The notes: generated from the sequence alone by a model not told the origin. Counted from the first letter of the stretch, positions 10,014 to 21,477 are shown. The stretch is DNA of 64,000 bases from Liopterus haemorrhoidalis (GCA_963971575.1 OZ020624.1:31632356-31696355); one strand, 5' to 3'. Made by a program: numbers and translations.

Positions 10014-11936
10014 AATATCACGGTTGGCTGATTTATTTATTTCATTTGTACTTACTCTGTACATCCCTCACAATATGGATTCCAAGACTTGCGAGCGGAT
10101 CAAGTCTGGACCCCCCCTATTAGTCCGCTAGCTGGTTGCTATGATTCTTGGAAGGATTAAGGGTGGTTCAATTAAACTCAACATTTTAGCTAATCTACTT
10201 TAATTATGATACGGTTTAAATATTTACACTAATTACACTAGACTTACAATTACGTCGATACAGCTAAATCCAAAGAGACATAGTCACGCACTAGACACTG
10301 GACTCTTTAGCACTAATCACTAATTTGTCCACTGGACACCACAGTCCTGACTGATATCCTCTAAAACCATTTATCTCTCACATGTCTTTAGCTGGACACT
10401 ACACTAACGTTCATACGGAATTACTTGTTACATTTTACGAGTCCAACCGAACACCCTAAATGACTCTAACCCATGATGAACAAAATCTCACTCTAATTAA
10501 AAACACGACTTAACTTCTTCACTCTTTAGACTCAACTCTTAAACATGGTGTTAACCATACGACGGTTTAAACTCAACTACTTAAAACGCGACATTTAACA
10601 ACTCTTGACTGTCTGTCTTGTACTATCTTAAAATTCATAATTTATTGGTGATAACTCAGATAAATATCTCATTAGAAAATAGCCCAATCATAATATTTAT
10701 ATCTCAGACAAAAATTAATTATTATTTATGTGCTTATGGTTGACGTATATTTTTAACACAATAATTTACGATTCACTTTTCATGTTACATTGACAAAGTG
10801 TCAAGTTAAAATAATAAACAAGTCTACCGTTATCTTAAATGCCCTTTCTAAGAAATAGATTACTTTTTTATCGTTTAACAGATTAAATATTTTACTCTAA
10901 TTGAATGATTATAATGAATTTATTTATGAAATTTTATTTATGAAATAATACCAAAATTACCTCCCTTACAAAGGTATAAAGGATTCAGGATTAATTAAGT
11001 AAATTCATTCTCAAAACTTTGTCTAGGAGTTTTTTTGATCTCCTGTTAATTTTCAATAAAATAACCGTCCATTGAGTTGAAAAACTCACTAATTCATGAT
11101 ACACTTACAAAACCCGTTGTGTGTTATTATTTAACTAATTCGTAGCGATTGTAGGATTATGTTGTTCTAACCAACATTTTTCTTATGTTATTTTCTTGAT
11201 TCAATGAAGCAGAAATTAGCTTTCTATCTAATTCTAGTTTTTTTAATTCATTTTGGGTCAATCGGCACAAATTTGTTAAAAGGCTTTTAGTGAGTTTTGT
11301 AAGAGTTATTACAGAATCAAATACTGAGAAGAAAATCTTCCGTTTCTGAATTATTTTATCCGCAACTGTTGCAAGGTTTTCCGTGAACATATAAAACCTC
11401 CCCTAGAAATCTGCAAAGCGATGAAAAATAACTAAGAATCTCCATTAATATGTATAGAATTTTGTCATATGTATTACAAACCGAATTACATTTTGATGCA
11501 CAGTTCTGGTCGATGTTTACACGTAGCTTGGTAAATTCTAGTCACGCTCCATGTTTTACGCGCTCCGACATTTTATTTTTTATATTTTCTCTGCTCGTTC
11601 GCGACATTTTATGCATCATACGTCTGAGTTCGCACGTCCGACTTTGCAAATATTTTTTTATGTAAATTCACCGTTATGATTTGTTCTAGCATTTAGCTTA
11701 ATGTTTAACATGTTTCAACCATAATACTTTTTAAAAAAATTAATGTTATACAAGGTTTACGGGTGCCTAGATATACGTAGATTGAGCGCAAACCTTGTAA
11801 GTGGAGGGGGAAATAATAACAACCCTTTATTCTGATCAATTTACACATTTACAAAACAGAAACCTGCTGATTATCTTACCTTGGCGGTTCAAGAATATTT
11901 AAAATGGTGCTACGATTCTTAGCGATGATCTCTCCA
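10014..11936. other. No gene recognised
   Basis: About 1.9 kb without a supportable gene. The segment 10080-10640 carries degenerate copies of a CACTAGACACTGGAC-like motif and a C7 run near 10110; it could be an old LTR or leader, but I find no matching second copy. A 77-codon minus-strand frame at 11157-11390 is Leu/Lys-rich and unrecognised. Confidence 0.35.
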
Positions 11937-12145
11937 GTTTAGAACATCATCATCATCATCACTGCACCATTCCTAGATGGAGTTTAGCATACTCCATTAT
12001 CAGCCTTCACTCTTTCCTATTGCAGGCCTCCTCTTTCCAGTTGAGCGACTTGAGTGCTCTCAGATCATCTGTGACATTCTCGACCCACATGCTCCTTAAA
12101 TCTCTTCCGAGGACGTTTACTTCTGGGCTTAATTTAGATGATCTT
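11937..12145 (-). pseudogene. RTE-like LINE C-terminus with (TGA)n tail
   Basis: Minus-strand remnant of the extreme C-terminus of an RTE-like ORF2. It starts with an Arg/Lys-rich segment SKRPRKRFKEH, then in the next frame WVENVTDDLRALKSLNWKEE, ACNRKE (stop) RLIMEYAKLHLG and MVQ followed by a stop. This is the conserved RGRPxxRWxDxVxxDL ... DRxxWRxxVxxAKxHxGL pattern. Right after the stop comes a TGATGATGATGATG tract at 11947-11960, the typical simple-repeat tail of these elements, which fixes the 3' end. One frameshift and one stop make it non-coding. Confidence 0.7.
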
Positions 12146-12289
12146 TTTTTGGCAGCCTAGAGTTCTGCTTGGAGGAGTGGTATTACAAAAAATGGCGACT
12201 TTTGCTTAATCCATAAAAATCTGAGTACTGCTCATTTCATCTGAGCAATCGATTGGATAACCTAGAGCCTCTATTTTCGAGGTGCTAAA

Positions 12290-12835
12290 TTAAAATATAA
12301 CCCTCTGCCAGTCTTGGAGTAACACATGACAAATTGCTCACTTACAAGTCTCACGCTATTAAAGTCGCGCGGAAAATCACGACCAGGTATAACATCCTCC
12401 AGAAGTTTGATGACACTACATAGGAAGCAGATGCTAAAATCTTGCGCACTGGTATAGCCTTAGTTTACTTTTTAGCCGAAAAAGATTGTTATAGTGCTCA
12501 CATCTCGAAAATAGACATTGAACTGCTGACATTTGGATAATTTGGGCTACAATTAAATCAACACCCACTGCATGACTGCCGGTGTTATCTAATACAGCAC
12601 CCCCAGCACTTAGACGATATTCTGCGGATAAACGTGAATGGGGTAAAGCAGTCGACTGTGATTATATGCCAATTAGAGTTCACTTTGTTTCTCTTCCTGC
12701 TTTATGACTAAAATCAGGAGATCCTATTTGGATTGACCAGCACCTTTGGATACCAAAGACGCTTAGAATGATTTACGGAACGAGGCAAGAGTTAAGAATG
12801 GTGCCATAATTGTTAATGCATCTGAAAAACCCGAA
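12290..12835 (+). pseudogene. LINE reverse transcriptase C-terminal fragment
   Basis: Plus-strand decayed ORF2 segment downstream of the RT catalytic site. Frames read LGVTHDKLLTYKSHAIKVAR and KITTRYNILQKFDDTT, then ILRTGIALVYF, then in another frame ATIKSTPTAWLPVLSNTAPP and ALRRYSADKREWGKAV. These match the thumb-like region found after the YADD box in RTE/CR1-like RNA-directed DNA polymerases (YLGVTLDxxLTYxxH; STPTxWLPVLSNIAPPxLRR). At least two frameshifts and three stops are present. It is in the opposite orientation to the C-terminal fragment at 11.9-12.1 kb, so the two are not one copy. Confidence 0.7.
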
Positions 12836-13554
12836 TATTATAAAAATTGGACTGATATTAAAAGCAATTCGAAAATATGTTTCCAGAAATAAAAAAGACA
12901 GTAACGATATCTGCCTGGGCATTATTTGGAAGACGATAATATAAATATAGTATAATTTATTGTTAATATAAGTTATTTTGACAACAGTCCGTGATTTGTT
13001 TTAACAATCCACGTAATCTAGATTTGTTTTAATTCCACTATTGTTGTATTGTTTCTTTCATAGATTTTGAATTCATGACAGTTGTATTCAGTAAAATATC
13101 TTGCATGCAGATGTTGTATGTCAATCATGGAAGATTTGTACAGATTGTTTGCTAGCAGTTGGCCATGTGTTGAGTTTCATGTGTCATTATTAACATTTGA
13201 TTCACTACTGAGTTTGTAAATAGAAACACAGGAATCAAAACTAGATTATCTGACAGTTGAACAGTCAAACAGACATCAAATTTGTTCACTTCTATCATCG
13301 ATCTAACAAAAGATCTAATGAAATGAAGAAAACACCACAAAAAAAAAATACTGACTAAATGTAATGACTGTTTTGGTTTGATTTTTTCCCAGTGCACATC
13401 GAAATTGACTCTAATACAGAAATCTAGTCTACAAGTGTATACAACCAAATTGGCAGAATGACTTAGTATTTCTATATCAGCAATACCACCAGAAAGCGAG
13501 ACCATGAAATTTCTGCACCAATCAATTTTGTTGTAACCGGTCTCTATCTCTGAT
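12836..13554. other. No gene recognised
   Basis: Non-coding. A 117-codon minus-strand frame (13152-13505) has no domain that I recognise and no repeat partner in the window, so I do not call it a gene. Confidence 0.35.
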
Positions 13555-14306
13555 TATTTTTAGAGTTTTGTAGGTATGACCAAAAAACCCTTATTACCTG
13601 TCTGTTTGGTAACAATTGTAGTCAAACGGCTAAACCTAGAGAATTGAAAATTGTCATGCTTATACAACTCTTTGACGAAAAAATTCTAAAACATCTAAAA
13701 AACATATCTCCCTAAAAATATAAACAAATATGTGTTCATCGAAAAAAATATATATATATATATATTTTTAATTCTGAGTAGGGTATCAAATGTAAGCCCA
13801 TAGTAGGTGGATTAACGATCAAAATTTAATTTTTGCAAAATAAAATATTTTGACGCGATTTTTGTTCTGTCAATTTTATTTTTTGTTTTTTTTTTTTCAT
13901 TTTTATTTTGTTTAAATTATTTTGTCAAAATTCTAGTATTATTTTGGCAAATGTTGCATTTAATTTTTAAAAGCGTAAATTGAATAACCAGTTGGAATTG
14001 TTGGAATTAAATTTTCATTATATGTGTTACGTATACGAAACCAGAGAGGCAGAGCATATGACTTAAAACAGCCAATGGAAGCCATAGGCGCAATTTTCAA
14101 AATCTTAATGAACCTTGCTATAATATAAAAAATAAAAAAATATTGCACATATTTAGACACCTAAATAGTGGTATTAGGCATTCGAATTAAAATTAACAAA
14201 AAAATATTTTAACATAAAATTTGTTTTGGCATCCCAAATAATCATCATTCACTTACTAAATACCTGCGAAATCCTGAAATGTGTGAAAAATCACACTTCA
14301 CATCAA
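13555..14306 (+). repeat. Dispersed repeat family R, copy 1
   Basis: About 750 bases that recur at 30.66-31.93 kb in the same orientation. The left edge reads TTTTTAGAGTTTTGTAGGTA; the interior has GTAGGGTATCAAATG and GGATTAACGATCAAAATTT; the right edge reads ATACCTGCGAAATCCTGAAA, then TGTGTGAAAAATCACACTTC. The right edge is the inverse of isolated ends at 23.76 and 60.72 kb (TTTCAGGGTTTTGTAGGTAT preceded by a GTGTGAA...TTCACAC hairpin), so the family has inverted ends with a terminal palindrome. It contains a (TA)n tract at 13749-13765. No protein is encoded. Confidence 0.65.
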
Positions 14307-15502
14307 TTTTTGATAGATGATTTTCAAAATAGTTTTTAAAAAAATACAGATTTTATTGGTTTACTTTATTTGGTTATAAACTAACATTAACTATATTGTT
14401 AATTGTTTTCTGATATTCTTTCTGAATGTTATATATTTCTTTGGTAAAAGAAATACAAAAATTCTCTCGCAAACTTATAAATTGATACGCTGTTGATGTT
14501 TTTCCTTTTGCAAACATTTTTCATTTGCAAAAGTCTAAATAAAACTAGCGATATTATACCAGTCATTAATAACAGGCGAGAAACAGCAATTCAACCATGA
14601 CACTTTAGCTATTTCTTTTTAAATTACTACTAATAAATTCTTTATACAACTTGACAAAATATCTACCTTCAACTAATTAATTTGACAAGTTCTCGTGCAA
14701 CATTTCTTAGATGAAAAGCGGAAAATGATATTTCGGGATAACTCGGGAAAATATAAAAGGTCACGCGGAAAATATGTTACGTTGACCGAGATACGTCATT
14801 ATTTGCGTCATTCAAATTTACCGCAAATTTCACGTTATACAGGTTGCGAAAGGACACTCTATTTCAAATACAACGTTTCTCTAATTAATAATTAGCTAAT
14901 TCAAGAGCTGTAAATTATTTTACAATTATGCAATATGTACTAATACAATAAGTAATTAATATTTACCGAATTTAAAATATTACGATATAATTTTACATAG
15001 ATGATTGCAATAAATTTTGATGGAGTGACAAAAACTCATACCTTCGTACCAATAATAACAAAAATGAACTTATTTTTTGTGACATAGACAAAACATAGTG
15101 TATCCTACTTAAAATTTGACCTAAAAACCAAAAATGACCAGGTTTTTTTTATCATCCATAATTTTTACCGACCGCTAACATATATAAGGGAGGTATTGTG
15201 ATCATACCGATTTTGACATTTCAAGATTTCGATGGATCTCCACGAATTGTGGTCCCTACATAACGTTTTGACTATTTTTAGCATGATGTCTGAAATTTTT
15301 GTTTTAGAAACAAAAACCCTGTTCCATTTCGATCCATTACTTTAACGAAATTCTTCATTTAGCCCAATTTAATATGTAAAGGTGGGAAAAATACGTTTTT
15401 AGGAACGATCAGTGGTTTAGTTCTAACGTTTTTTAGTCCAAGAGTTAGTGCCTGATGTAGTGGCCACACCTTCTGTATGGTGAATTAATTAGAACTCAAA
15501 AA
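14307..15502. other. No gene recognised
   Basis: Non-coding. The stretch 14720-14770 (TTTCGGGATAACTCGGGAAA) resembles a phrase at 44.57-44.62 kb and may be a small piece of a shared repeat. No frame is supportable. Confidence 0.35.
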
Positions 15503-15768
15503 CACTCACAGACAAATCTGTGTTACACGTCTCACAGATAGGGGACTCTTCACCTCGAAGGAGGTGTCCATGGGTCCAACAACAGTGGCCTATACGGAGG
15601 CGTGTGATGGCGGTTTCCTCCCTGCGGTTAATACTGCAGGAAGAACCCCATGGTTTAACGATGACTCTTTGCGTCATCTGGAAATATGAAACTCATATCA
15701 TAGGTCTGTGGGAGGCGGCTTTTGCAGCTGCCACCTCATTGGCTTTAATACCAACATGTCTCCGAACA
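15503..15768 (-). pseudogene. LINE RNase H/C-terminus fragment, copy 3
   Basis: Minus-strand copy of the LINE at 1-1087. It reads RHVGIKANE and AAAKAAS (end of RNase H), then, after an internal deletion of about 80 bases, VKPWGSSCSINRREETAITR, LRIGHCCWTHGHLLRGEESP and ICETCNTDLSV. It ends just after the first half of the Cys-His knuckle. It preserves the segment containing the conserved RNase H His that copy 1 has lost, but lacks the stretch corresponding to 400-480 of copy 1. The two copies therefore decayed independently. Confidence 0.8.
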
Positions 15769-16499
15769 GTCAACATCATATCAGTTCAAATACTAAATCA
15801 TTTAAAAACTCTAACACTGGCATTTTTATTTAAAATCCTCAATAATTCCACAACTCTATTAAACAAATTAAAATACAAATTTACTCGCACGAAGTCTATA
15901 TTGGCAAGCCTGTTTTGGAGCCTTGCATAAGAGATCCTTTATGCAATTTTATATTTCTATTCCAATGTTTTCCAGCGTCATCAAGATAAGTTCTTGCAAT
16001 TTTTTACTTAAAATCTGACATTATCTGACCACCTAGTTGCCAAGTTAAAAACTAGCTGTTTTTTTTTTTTCGGTAAAACACGAGTGGTAATTTAAATAAA
16101 AGATTTCGCGCTATGCATGGTAATGCGTGAATATATTTAAGTGAAAAACACCAAGTTTTTAAGCGAAAACATATAAATAAAATGGCTATTTGTCAAAATA
16201 AAAACGATTTTATCGGCAAAAATATTACAGTAAATTTAAATATTTATACCATAAATACTTTGGTTTATCTAGTTTGCTAAAACAACTTCTGAATATTAAC
16301 TGATATTTTAATAAAAAAAAGTTGTCTTCACTTTATTCGATTAATGTTTGTTAATAAAAAACTTAATAAATCAACTTAACCACGGTTTTATTTTATTATA
16401 ATTTCGAAGTGATTGCTTAAGTACATACAAGAACTTTTGTCTAGCGTTTAAGTACCGTATTTAAGTACCGTAGTAAGTAGCGTTTAAGTACTGCGTTAG
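15769..16499. other. No gene recognised
   Basis: AT-rich DNA with poly(T) and poly(A) runs. A small triplication of GTTTAAGTACCG lies at 16445-16490. Confidence 0.35.
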
Positions 16500-17244
16500 T
16501 CATGACATTTTACTAATAAAATTAAATAAATATGGAATTCGTGGTGTCGTTGCAGACTGGTTTACTTCATACCTCACAAATAGATTCCAGTTTGTACAGC
16601 TGTCTTTCAAAGATGGAAAAGGAAATATAAGAGAAGAAAAGTCAGGTCTTCCCATTAATCTCGGTGTTCCCCAGGGATCTGTCTTAGGCCCCATACCATT
16701 CCTTCTATTTGTAAATGATATTACTTATTACATAAATTATCATCTTACAATGTTCGCCGACGATACATCCGTTGTTCTATCAGGCAAAAATAACATAGAA
16801 ATAAATGAAAAAATAATTCCTCTTATACATGAACTCAACAACTGGTTCCTGTTTAATAAATTATACTTAAATGCCTCCAAAACTAACTATATGATCTTTA
16901 GAACTAGAAGTAATAGTCAAATCAATATAAATATTAAAATAAATAATGAATATCTAAAATCAGAAAATGAAACAAAATTTTTAGGCCTATACATAGATGA
17001 ACATTTAAGTTGGAAAGCCCACTGTCAAAAACTACTAAAATCATTAAATTCAGCTCACTTTCAAATAAAAAATTTAAAAAGTATTGTAGGTCATGAGACC
17101 ATTATTAAATTTTATTATGCCAAATTTTATAGTAGGTTTAAGTTTGGAATATGCTTCAGGGGATCATCAACTATGGCAGATGACATATTTATTTCCCAGA
17201 AAAGAATAATACGTTGTATAGCAAACAAAAGACGCTATACAACA
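16500..17244 (+). pseudogene. Jockey/CR1-like reverse transcriptase, C-terminal half
   Basis: Plus-strand ORF2 fragment, one of the best-preserved coding pieces in the window. It reads LLIKLNKYGIRGVVADWFTS, then INLGVPQGSVLGPIPF, then the catalytic box MFADDTSVV at 16750 (FADD in place of YADD), LNNWFLFNKLYLNASKTNYM, KFLGLYIDEHLSWKAH and FISQKRIIRCIANKRR. The frame is open from 16750 to 17313. Upstream, the LGVPQGS motif is in a different frame, so a frameshift lies near 16745. The 5' half (endonuclease and RT domains 0-2) is absent. The last 22 codons of the open frame are not LINE but an abutting miniature element. Confidence 0.85.
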
Positions 17245-17365
17245 GACGCAGATCTCTATCTTAAACATCGCTTGTATTTAGACGAGGCCATACGGTTTCA
17301 CATTAGCGTTTAAAGATACATTCACTTTAACATCCGATCTTAAAGATCTAGTGTGAAAAGGGTAT
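17245..17365. mobile_element. Fragment of the CCCTTTTCACACTAGA inverted-repeat element
   Basis: From GACGCAGATCTCT on, the sequence matches the reverse complement of 42.94-43.07 kb and ends in TCTAGTGTGAAAAGGG followed by TA. It is one end of the element described at 42.95-44.36 kb; the opposite end is missing. It joins the LINE RT directly and supplies the last residues and the stop of that open frame. Confidence 0.75.
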
Positions 17366-18382
17366 AAGACTGTGTCGTCCCCATACAGACTATTGGATTA
17401 CTGTATCTATTTTGTGTAGATCATTTATATTTATTATAAAAAGTATTGGACCCAATATTGTCCCTAAGAAGCACCTTAAAAAAATACAGTCAGAGAAAGT
17501 GGAAATTTTATTGGAGAAAAGATAATCTTAGCAGAAACAGTAAATTTTTATGAAAATATTCCCAAATTTTTTAAATTTTTCATCTGAAATTAATATTGAA
17601 TTAAAATCTTAATGGTGACGCTGGACTGTTTACCAGACTGTCATAGAATACAGTGTTTATAGTTGAGAGTGGTCACAGCGAAAACCTGACTGCTGCGACC
17701 AAAAATGTACTTATCCAAATGAAAATAGATTGATATCCATTAAGCATAGTTTTTCACGTTTCAACTCACATATCTACTTCGGTTTATCTGCGTCTTACAT
17801 CCCTAATCTAAATAATTTATGTAAATCCAAACTTTCTCGGTTTTTCTTAATTCAAAACTCTATATCTTCCCATAAAAAAAATCTTTTAAAAATTTAAATT
17901 CGCAGTGTTGAAAAGAGCAATATTTTAACTCGACATATAATGAAATTTCCACGATTATATCTAAAAGAGAGAGTAATAAAGGAAGAGAGAATGTGAGAAT
18001 GATTGAAATCTAAGTTAAAAGACGAACCGAAATTTACATCAAAATATAAAAAATAAGTTTATGTCCTTTTTATTACTCTGTTATATTTTAATTCAGAAGT
18101 TTTTTATGTCCAAACATTTTTTTTTTTGGAAATAAAAATAAATTCTTTAACATTTCTACCTTGTGCAGAATTAATAACTCCACTCACGATCACGCAACGG
18201 AAATAACCAAGTGAACGGAATCAAATAATATTTTAAATAGTATTATTTCTCATGAGAAATATAATTCGGTCAATATTTTAATAAATATACCATCAAGAAA
18301 GTTATATGTTTATTATACTTAAATTTTCACTATTTTTAGTAACACGAACTCGTGTCAGAAGTGGGATATGGACACACGAAGA
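17366..18382. other. No gene recognised
   Basis: Non-coding AT-rich sequence. A short AACACGAACTCGTGT palindrome sits near 18342-18356. Confidence 0.35.
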
Positions 18383-18437
18383 TATATATCTCAAAAACGG
18401 TTAGAGATAGAGACGTATGGTTTCGATTTTTGGATTC
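18383..18437 (+). repeat. Solo unit of the CTCAAAAACGGTT repeat
   Basis: ATCTCAAAAACGGTTAGAGA with the following GATTTTTGGATTCTAT matches one unit of the 175-base repeat at 47.3 and 50.4 kb. It is cut by the mariner that follows. Confidence 0.6.
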
Positions 18438-18439
18438 TA

Positions 18440-19631
18440 TTAGGTCGTCAAGGATGAATTTTGTAGAAAAAAAAGCAAAGTTGGTTGATAAAAAATATAA
18501 GGAATTATTTTATTTATCAAAGTATGCACCCATAATGTCTATACAATTTTGTCATTTAAGCGGCAGGTTATTCAGGCAAGTGGTATAAAACTCTGGCAGA
18601 CGAGATTCAATGAATTCCTGGAAGGCCAGTTTTATAGCATTGTCGGAATTAAACTGTTTTCCTATTAAAAAGTTGTCCAAATTGCGGAAGAAATAGTAGC
18701 TAGTAGGGGCAAGGTCTGGTGTGAAAATCTAGGCTGTTTTTCTTTAAGTTTTTGCTTAATTTCGTCCAGTTGGTTGCAGTATATTTCTGCTGTGATCGAT
18801 GAGCCAGGTTTTTTTTGTTTAATTTTTAATTTACCTGTTCTAAGTTTGGCGAACCAATTTGATATTGTCTGCTGCGTAGTAACACTAGAGTAGGGTGACC
18901 ATTCGTCCCGCATTCTAACATTTTGTCCCGCATTAAGATGCGTCCCGCAAAAGTCCCGCGTTTTAACATTTTGTCCCGCATTGTCCCGCATTTTGTAACT
19001 TGCATTTGAGGAAATGAGGACCTCTTTTTTGCTCTTCACTTGAATTTGGGAGGTGAGGACCTTTTTTTTTGCTCTTCACTTGCATTTGAGGAAATGAGGA
19101 CCTTTTTTTTGCTCTTCACTTGAATTTGGGAGGTGAGGACCTTTTTTTTGCTCTTCACTTGGATTTGGGAGGTGAGGATCTTTTTTTTTTCTCTTCGCTT
19201 GGATTTGGGAAGTGAGGACCTTTTTTTGCTCTTCGCTTGGATTTGGGAGATGACGAACTTTTTTTTTACTCTTCACTTGGATTTGGGAGATGAGGACTTT
19301 TTTTTTGGGCCGTCCCGCATTGCCTTCTTAAGAAAATGGTCACCCTACACTAGATCCAATTACACTATTAATGTTTCGCGCGGTCTACGATGCCGTAGTT
19401 CCACGTAAAAACTCATACTTCATAATAGTGCGAATTTCCGACCGTACAACAAAATTATTTTTTAAAAAAGTTTTTGATATTTCTTAGAGCATACAATGAA
19501 TTCTTGAAACAGGCAAGATTTGTAACTTTCCAACAGAAAAAAACAGAATGGTAAAATATTAAGCCAATGTCAAATAATAAGCTGTTAAATTTGGCAATAG
19601 TATTAACTACAAATTTCATCCTTGACCCTGA
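18440..19631 (-). mobile_element. Hsmar1-like mariner (group B), copy 1
   Basis: Minus-strand mariner of the cecropia/Hsmar1 type. Outer ends are TTAGGTCGTCAAGGATGAAT (left) and the inverse of ATTTCATCCTTGACCCTGAT (right), and the left end follows a TA. Transposase pieces include TISNWFAKLRTGKLKIKQKK, ITAEIYCNQLDEIKQKLKEK, then, after an internal deletion that removes the DNARPHTA motif, PDLAPTSYYFFRNL and LNNLPLKWQNCID. The third catalytic Asp (PTDYHF in relatives) is Ser here. A 457-base minisatellite element (18891-19347) splits the N-terminal region. The element is inactive. Confidence 0.85.
18891..19347. mobile_element. Minisatellite-bearing hAT-like element, copy 1
   Basis: Ends are TAGGGTGACCATTCGTCCCG on the left and the inverse TAGGGTGACCATTTTCTTAA on the right, giving a 13-base inverted repeat. 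CACTAGAG precedes it and CACTAGAT follows, an 8-base duplication with one mismatch. The uninterrupted site AACACTAGAGCCAA is present in the related mariner at 33.35 kb. The interior is about eight units of a 38-40-base minisatellite, unit CTTGGATTTGGGAGGTGAGG plus CCT, a T-run and GCTCTTCA. GTCCCGCATT repeats sit inside the left end. The duplication size and terminal GGGTGACCA point to a hAT-type non-autonomous element. Confidence 0.85.
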
Positions 19632-20477
19632 TACATACCTTCGTTAGTCTATGGGGGGAGATTGTATAGTGCCCTTTTATATAGTTATCTTCTTCCCGAG
19701 GGACAACCCCCCCCCCGGGAAGATTTTGTAAAAATCACATTGTCCGAACTGAAAATATTTGAGTATATTTTAAAATGTATCCATAAACAATTTTTGCATA
19801 AAACTTTAATTAAAAGAATTTTTATAACAAAATTCATTGAAACAATAAACCATATTTTGTTTTGTAACGCTCGTTCATACATTACTCTTTCAATATTTGC
19901 TAAAACCACTAAACAGTCCGAATGGTTTTGTTTATTTATCTAGAATAAATTTTTATGTAGTATTTAAATCAGTTTTTAGGTTAAATACATTTTGTGGACT
20001 CGTCCAGATTATAAATTCAACTTCTATAGCAACTAAATTTTCTATAGTCTTTTTGTTTCTGCGTTCTATTGTTTCAATATAGACACTGTTTTAATCCTCT
20101 GGACAGCGGTTATCGAATCGTGGGATGTGACAAAAAATAACAAAAGAATACTACAAGACAAATAACTGCAGTATGTTGCCCTGATTCAGTAAAAATCAAG
20201 TTGCTCATTAAGTCATTCTGCAAGTAGCCAAATACAAGTAAAAAGTTTCGTAATAGTATATTATGCAATGAGGACTGTTATTTGCTCTTCTAGTACAATT
20301 CTCGTAATAATCCATCGCTTACCGAAGAAGAAGACAATCATTTCCTTTTTTACAGGTCTTGGTTGTTTTACCGCGGTTGGAGTATCTTCGTCTTCAAAGA
20401 GACTTATTTCTTTGATGGTACGTCATAACCCGTACATACATAGTTATATATATGTAGCCTTTTATACCAACTACTTG
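19632..20477. other. No gene recognised
   Basis: Non-coding. A run of C at 19708-19717 is the only low-complexity feature. Near 20440 a frame begins that leads into the RT fragment. Confidence 0.35.
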
Positions 20478-20998
20478 TCCGAACAACTTGACAAAAGAAT
20501 ACAAGTTGATGCCATCTAAATAGATTACAGTCAACCATTCGATAAAATTAATCATAATATTTTAATAAATAAATTATTTAATTTTGGTATTCAAGGTTAT
20601 CTTCTCAAATGGGTAATTTCATATATCATTAACAGAAGTTAAGCAGTCAAAAATAATCAATTTACTTCCGGTTTTGTAAGTTGTACTTCCGGTGTGCCCC
20701 AGGGATCACATCTGGGTCCATTACTATTTACAATTTTCATAAACAACATTTGCTCTGTCATAAAACATTCAAACTTTTTACTGTTTGCTGACGATATGAA
20801 GTTGTACATAAGACTCTGTAGTCGTGCTGATGCTGAACTTTTACAAAATGATATTATTGGTCTACAGACATATTGTAACGATAATAAATTGTTCCTGAAC
20901 TATGACAAGTGCCAGACCATATCATTTTCCAGAAATAGAGATGTATTAACATTTCAATATGAACTGGACGGAAACACAATTCAGAGAACCAATTAATA
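20478..20998 (+). pseudogene. Jockey-clade reverse transcriptase fragment
   Basis: The plus-strand frame is split by two in-frame stops: SEQLDKRIQVDAI (stop) IDYSQPFDKINHNILINKL, FGIQGYLLKWVISYIINRS (stop) AVKNNQFTSGF, then SGVPQGSHLGPLLFTIFINN, LLFADDMKLYIRLCS (catalytic FADD near 20786) and CNDNKLFLNYDKCQTISFSR. The order and spacing are those of a Jockey RT palm domain. D in IDYSQPFDK is the first catalytic Asp. The frame ends at 20996, where homology to ORF2 stops. The endonuclease and the C-terminal tail are missing. Confidence 0.85.
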
Positions 20999-21477
20999 GG
21001 CTCGTATCAACATATAATCAAACATTCAGGGATATCGACATCTTCAATTACACAAAGGCCAAATTTCGCTATCTTTGTATATCCCTGTTCAGGCTCTGAG
21101 AGAGTTTTAATGGCCGTGCCAAATAAAATTTTGGGGGCCCTACATTCCTCTGTTTCCCGAGCGTAAGTAAATCGCCGGGGCCTGGACCACATGGCCCTCC
21201 TATCTCCCCTTCTCTCTGGGCCTGACCCTGTTGTAAGACGGTTGATATAACATAGATTATATTTCATTATGTGCACTAATTTAATTTAATTTAATCGTAT
21301 TTTGTGTAACTATGTTCTATTTTAATATATACTGATTACAAATCGTTATTATATTTCAAAAATTATTTCATTTATGGATACTAATGTATAACTTATTTCT
21401 AATATTGTGTAATTATGTGAACAATTCACTGGGTTCGTCCCGTTTTTGTTCCTCCAAATAAATAATAAATAATAAAC
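20999..21477 (+). repeat. Probable LINE 3' region ending in AATAAATAATAAATAAT
   Basis: Downstream of the Jockey RT fragment the sequence holds a GC-richer patch (21130-21240) with no clear frame and ends at an AAATAAATAATAAATAATAAA tract near 21458-21476. A low-complexity AAT tail is what a LINE 3' end looks like. I cannot prove that it belongs to the same copy, because about one third of ORF2 would be missing in between. Confidence 0.4.

Noticed and set aside
10080..10640. A long terminal repeat of a retrovirus-like element
   Set aside because: Repetitive CACTAGACACTGG-like motifs suggested an LTR, but there is no second copy, no TG...CA boundary pair and no gag/pol next to it.
13152..13505. 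A 117-codon protein on the minus strand
   Set aside because: No domain, no repeat partner and no codon signal; likely chance in AT-rich sequence.
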